A stretch of DNA of 64,000 bases from Ponticaulis koreensis DSM 19734 (GTDB taxonomy: Bacteria; Pseudomonadota; Alphaproteobacteria; Caulobacterales; Hyphomonadaceae), in the NCBI RefSeq assembly GCF_000420665.1, contig NZ_ATVJ01000001.1, forward strand, positions 496,001 to 560,000, in the 5' to 3' direction. Within the stretch, counting starts at the first letter, position 1. Each line of letters starts with the position of its first letter. Below are positions 62,000-64,000 of this stretch, one piece after another. Both the position numbers and the translations under genes were made by a program. The notes under the pieces were generated by a model. The model was given only the letters and a program-made list of their open reading frames with translations, made no database searches and had not been told where the DNA came from.

Positions 62000-62125
62000 G
62001 ATCTTCTCCGCTATTTCCAATCAATAGAAAGTGATCGAACACTCACATTATAGTATCTCTTGAGATTTGACCAGAATTTTCTGGAATACTGCGACCGATG
62101 CGCAAAGAATGACAGCGGGAAAACT

Positions 62126-62155
62126 AAAAAGCCCCACGGAATTAACCGCGGGGCC
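62126..62155 (-). terminator. Terminator after the branched-chain E2 gene
   Basis: On the minus strand a stem GCCCC-G-CGG / CCG-T-GGGGC with an AATT-type loop and a TTTTT tail, about 55 bases after the E2 stop. Confidence 0.88.
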
Positions 62156-62209
62156 AAGGTAGTACGCTTGGAGAATAGCGTCCGGTGATCTGTTTGAGCT
62201 GAGCCCGTG

Positions 62210-63505
62210 TCAGATCTCACACGCCTCGATACGGCGCTTCATCGCCGCAACGAATTTGGCTGCGGCCTGACCATCGATGATCCGATGGTCAAAGCTGCAA
62301 GACAGGTTCATCAGCTGGCGCGGCTCAAATCCTTCGCCATTCCAGACAGGCGCCGTGCGCACCTTGTTGACGCCGATGATCGCGACCTCTGGCGGATTAA
62401 GCACCGGCGTTGAAGCAATGCCGCCGAGCGCCCCCAGAGAGGTGAGCGTCATGGTAGAGCCCACAAGCTCGTCACGAGACGCTGTACCATCACGCGCCGC
62501 TTCAGCGACATGGCGGATGGCCGCCGCAGCTTCGTACACATTTTTCTTTTGAGCATTGCCAATGACTGGAACCATCAGGCCTTTATCAGTCGCAACAGCA
62601 ATACCGAGACGGATTTCGTCATAGATATGCACTTCTTGACGATCGCCGTTATAGAGCGCGTTTACATAAGGCGCTTCCGGCACAGACAGGACGAGCGCGC
62701 GCATAATGAACGGCAGAATGGAAAGCTTCTCACCGCCATCCGCCTTCGCGTTCATCTCACGACGCATAGCCTCCAGATCGGTGACATCGACTTCTTCAAC
62801 ATAGCTGAAGTGCGGCACACCGGGCTTGGCCTGATTCATCTTCTTGGAGATCGCACGACGCATGGACGACAGGCGGTTGACCTGAATTTTGCCATGACTG
62901 CTTGCAGCCACGAATGACGCAGGTTTAGGTCCAGCCGTAGGTGCTGGTGCAGGCTTCGGCGTTGGTACAGCCGGGCCAGAGCCAGATGAAGCTTCGGCGC
63001 GGATTGCCGCAATCAGGAACTGGTCGAGGTCGTAGTGGGCAATTCGACCGCCAGCGCCCGTACCCGCCACATTTCCAAGATCAATCTGCAGGGATTTGGC
63101 GCGAGCGCGAACCGCTGGAGACGTATGCACCTTAGACGAGCCGGAAAACACCGCCGCTGACGCAGGCGCTGTTTGCGGAACGGACGGCGCTTGAGGCGCG
63201 GCCTGTTTCGGTGCTGGCGCAGGCGCAGCTTTTGCAGGCTTTGCCGCCGCATCAGGCGCATCACCCTTCATATCGTCGATCTTGGCAAATTCTGCGCCGA
63301 TCGCGATCTGGTCACCCGGCTCACCGGATTTCCATGTCAGTTTGCCTGCGTAAGGAGATGGCACTTCGATATTAGCTTTATCGGTCGTGACGACAGCGAT
63401 TGCCTGATCTTCGGCAATCGTATCACCAACCTCAACCAGCCATTCAACCAGCTCGGCTTCAGCAACGCCCTCGCCCACATCAGGAAGTTTGAAAATCTTT
63501 TCCAT
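62210..63505 (-). CDS. bkdB: Branched-chain 2-oxoacid dehydrogenase E2
   Basis: A 431-residue lipoate acyltransferase. One lipoyl domain with lysine K43 in VVTTDKANIEV, an Ala/Pro-rich linker, the partner-binding domain VRARAKSLQIDLGNVAGTGAGGRI, and the catalytic H407 in FDHRIIDG. It moves branched acyl groups to CoA after oxidative decarboxylation of valine-, leucine- or isoleucine-derived oxoacids. The E1-beta gene ends one base before its ATG. Its product, branched acyl-CoA, would be a natural primer for the FabH-like cluster next door; that link is inference. Confidence 0.93.
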   Translation of the reverse strand: MEKIFKLPDVGEGVAEAELVEWLVEVGDTIAEDQAIAVVTTDKANIEVPSPYAGKLTWKSGEPGDQIAIGAEFAKIDDMKGDAPDAAAKPAKAAPAPAPKQAAPQAPSVPQTAPASAAVFSGSSKVHTSPAVRARAKSLQIDLGNVAGTGAGGRIAHYDLDQFLIAAIRAEASSGSGPAVPTPKPAPAPTAGPKPASFVAASSHGKIQVNRLSSMRRAISKKMNQAKPGVPHFSYVEEVDVTDLEAMRREMNAKADGGEKLSILPFIMRALVLSVPEAPYVNALYNGDRQEVHIYDEIRLGIAVATDKGLMVPVIGNAQKKNVYEAAAAIRHVAEAARDGTASRDELVGSTMTLTSLGALGGIASTPVLNPPEVAIIGVNKVRTAPVWNGEGFEPRQLMNLSCSFDHRIIDGQAAAKFVAAMKRRIEACEI

Positions 63506-63506
63506 A

Positions 63507-64000
63507 TCAGGCCTCCATGATCTGGTTCAGCGCTGCGCCAAGACGCTTCGGGCCCGGGAAATAATCCCACTCCTGAGAGTGCGGATACGGGGTATCCCAG
63601 CCGGTAACGCGCTCCACTGGAGCTTCCAGCGCCCAGAAGCACAGCTCATTCACAATAGAGACAAGTTCTGCGCCATATCCGCATGTGCGTGTAGCCTCAT
63701 GAACAACAACGCAGCGACCGGTTTTCTGAACCGATTGCGCTATCGTCTCGGTATCGAGCGGCACAAGCGTACGCAGGTCGATCACTTCGGCATCAATGCC
63801 CTGATCTTCTGCGGTCTTCTTGGCGACATGCACCATAGTGCCGTAAGCGAGAATGGTAACATCCTTACCTTCACGCACGATCTTCGCCTTGCCGAGCGGC
63901 ACGGTATAATGCCCGTCCGGCACTTCGGCGTCGTCATGTTTGGACCATGGCACGATGCTTTTATCGTGTTCGCCATCGAACGGACCGTTATAAAGGCGCT
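63507..64000 (-). CDS. bkdA2: Branched-chain 2-oxoacid dehydrogenase E1 beta (partial)
   Basis: C-terminal part of a transketolase-type E1 beta subunit; the reading frame stays open to the window edge. Recognisable parts are RLYNGPFDGEHD at the edge, HYTVPLGKAKIVREGKDVTILAYGTMVH, VIDLRTLVPLDTETI and VHEATRTCGYGAELVS. It works with E1 alpha (outside the window) and the E2 that follows one base later. The start is not in the window. Confidence 0.93.
   Translation of the reverse strand, partial: RLYNGPFDGEHDKSIVPWSKHDDAEVPDGHYTVPLGKAKIVREGKDVTILAYGTMVHVAKKTAEDQGIDAEVIDLRTLVPLDTETIAQSVQKTGRCVVVHEATRTCGYGAELVSIVNELCFWALEAPVERVTGWDTPYPHSQEWDYFPGPKRLGAALNQIMEA

Overview
The window looks like chromosomal DNA of an alphaproteobacterium, probably in or near Hyphomonadaceae/Caulobacterales. 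This is inferred from gene content only: an MmcB-type protein beside gpsA, a fabA-to-fabI fatty-acid block, genes in the order sucC, sucD, sucA, sucB, a tesA/ybbA/ybbP block, a CYP153-like P450 and many small lipoproteins. No rRNA, tRNA, CRISPR, insertion sequence or prophage was seen. Coding density is high, genes lie on both strands, many neighbours overlap by 1 or 4 bases, and TTG and GTG starts are frequent.

Layout. Positions 1-9.9 kb hold housekeeping genes: two acetyltransferases, a YggS PLP protein, a ThiE-like protein, fabI, queE, fabA, a 2-hydroxyacid dehydrogenase and a ThiF/MoeB-like enzyme. Positions 9.9-22 kb hold a PIF1/RecD-like helicase, a TetR regulator divergent from gpsA-mmcB across a clear palindrome, a DUF418 protein, an iron-type alcohol dehydrogenase, a double-ATPase peptide ABC protein, threonine dehydratase and an FKBP lipoprotein. 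Positions 22-33 kb hold two related lipoproteins, the P450, an acyltransferase, a lone receiver protein, rhomboid-zapE and tesA/ybbA/ybbP. Positions 33-40 kb hold an ArsR regulator, a TAXI binding protein, a membrane LytTR regulator divergent from a DUF2306 protein, a PhoD-like phosphatase behind a Pho-box-like array, and an MFS transporter.

Positions 40-54 kb are the TCA-cycle block. sucC, sucD, sucA and sucB keep their usual order, but sucC and sucD are separated by 5.8 kb. That interval holds exported proteins, a 691-residue protein that joins a cysteine-free thioredoxin-like region, a c-type haem site, a PHM-type copper monooxygenase core and EF-hands, and a vapBC-like pair whose toxin lacks a usual acidic residue. 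OdhB carries two lipoyl domains. A Fur-like palindrome then lies between a PiuC-type dioxygenase and a Gly/Glu-rich lipoprotein.

Positions 56.7-62 kb hold a tightly overlapping five-gene minus-strand operon: FabH-like condensing enzyme, NAD-dependent epimerase/reductase, metallo-beta-lactamase-fold hydrolase, adenylate-forming enzyme and family-1 glycosyltransferase. It looks like a small biosynthetic pathway for a glycosylated acyl product. The window ends in a branched-chain 2-oxoacid dehydrogenase operon (E2, and E1-beta cut by the window edge).

The two most interesting parts are the copper monooxygenase fusion with its flanking paralogues, and the five-gene acyl/glycosyl cluster.
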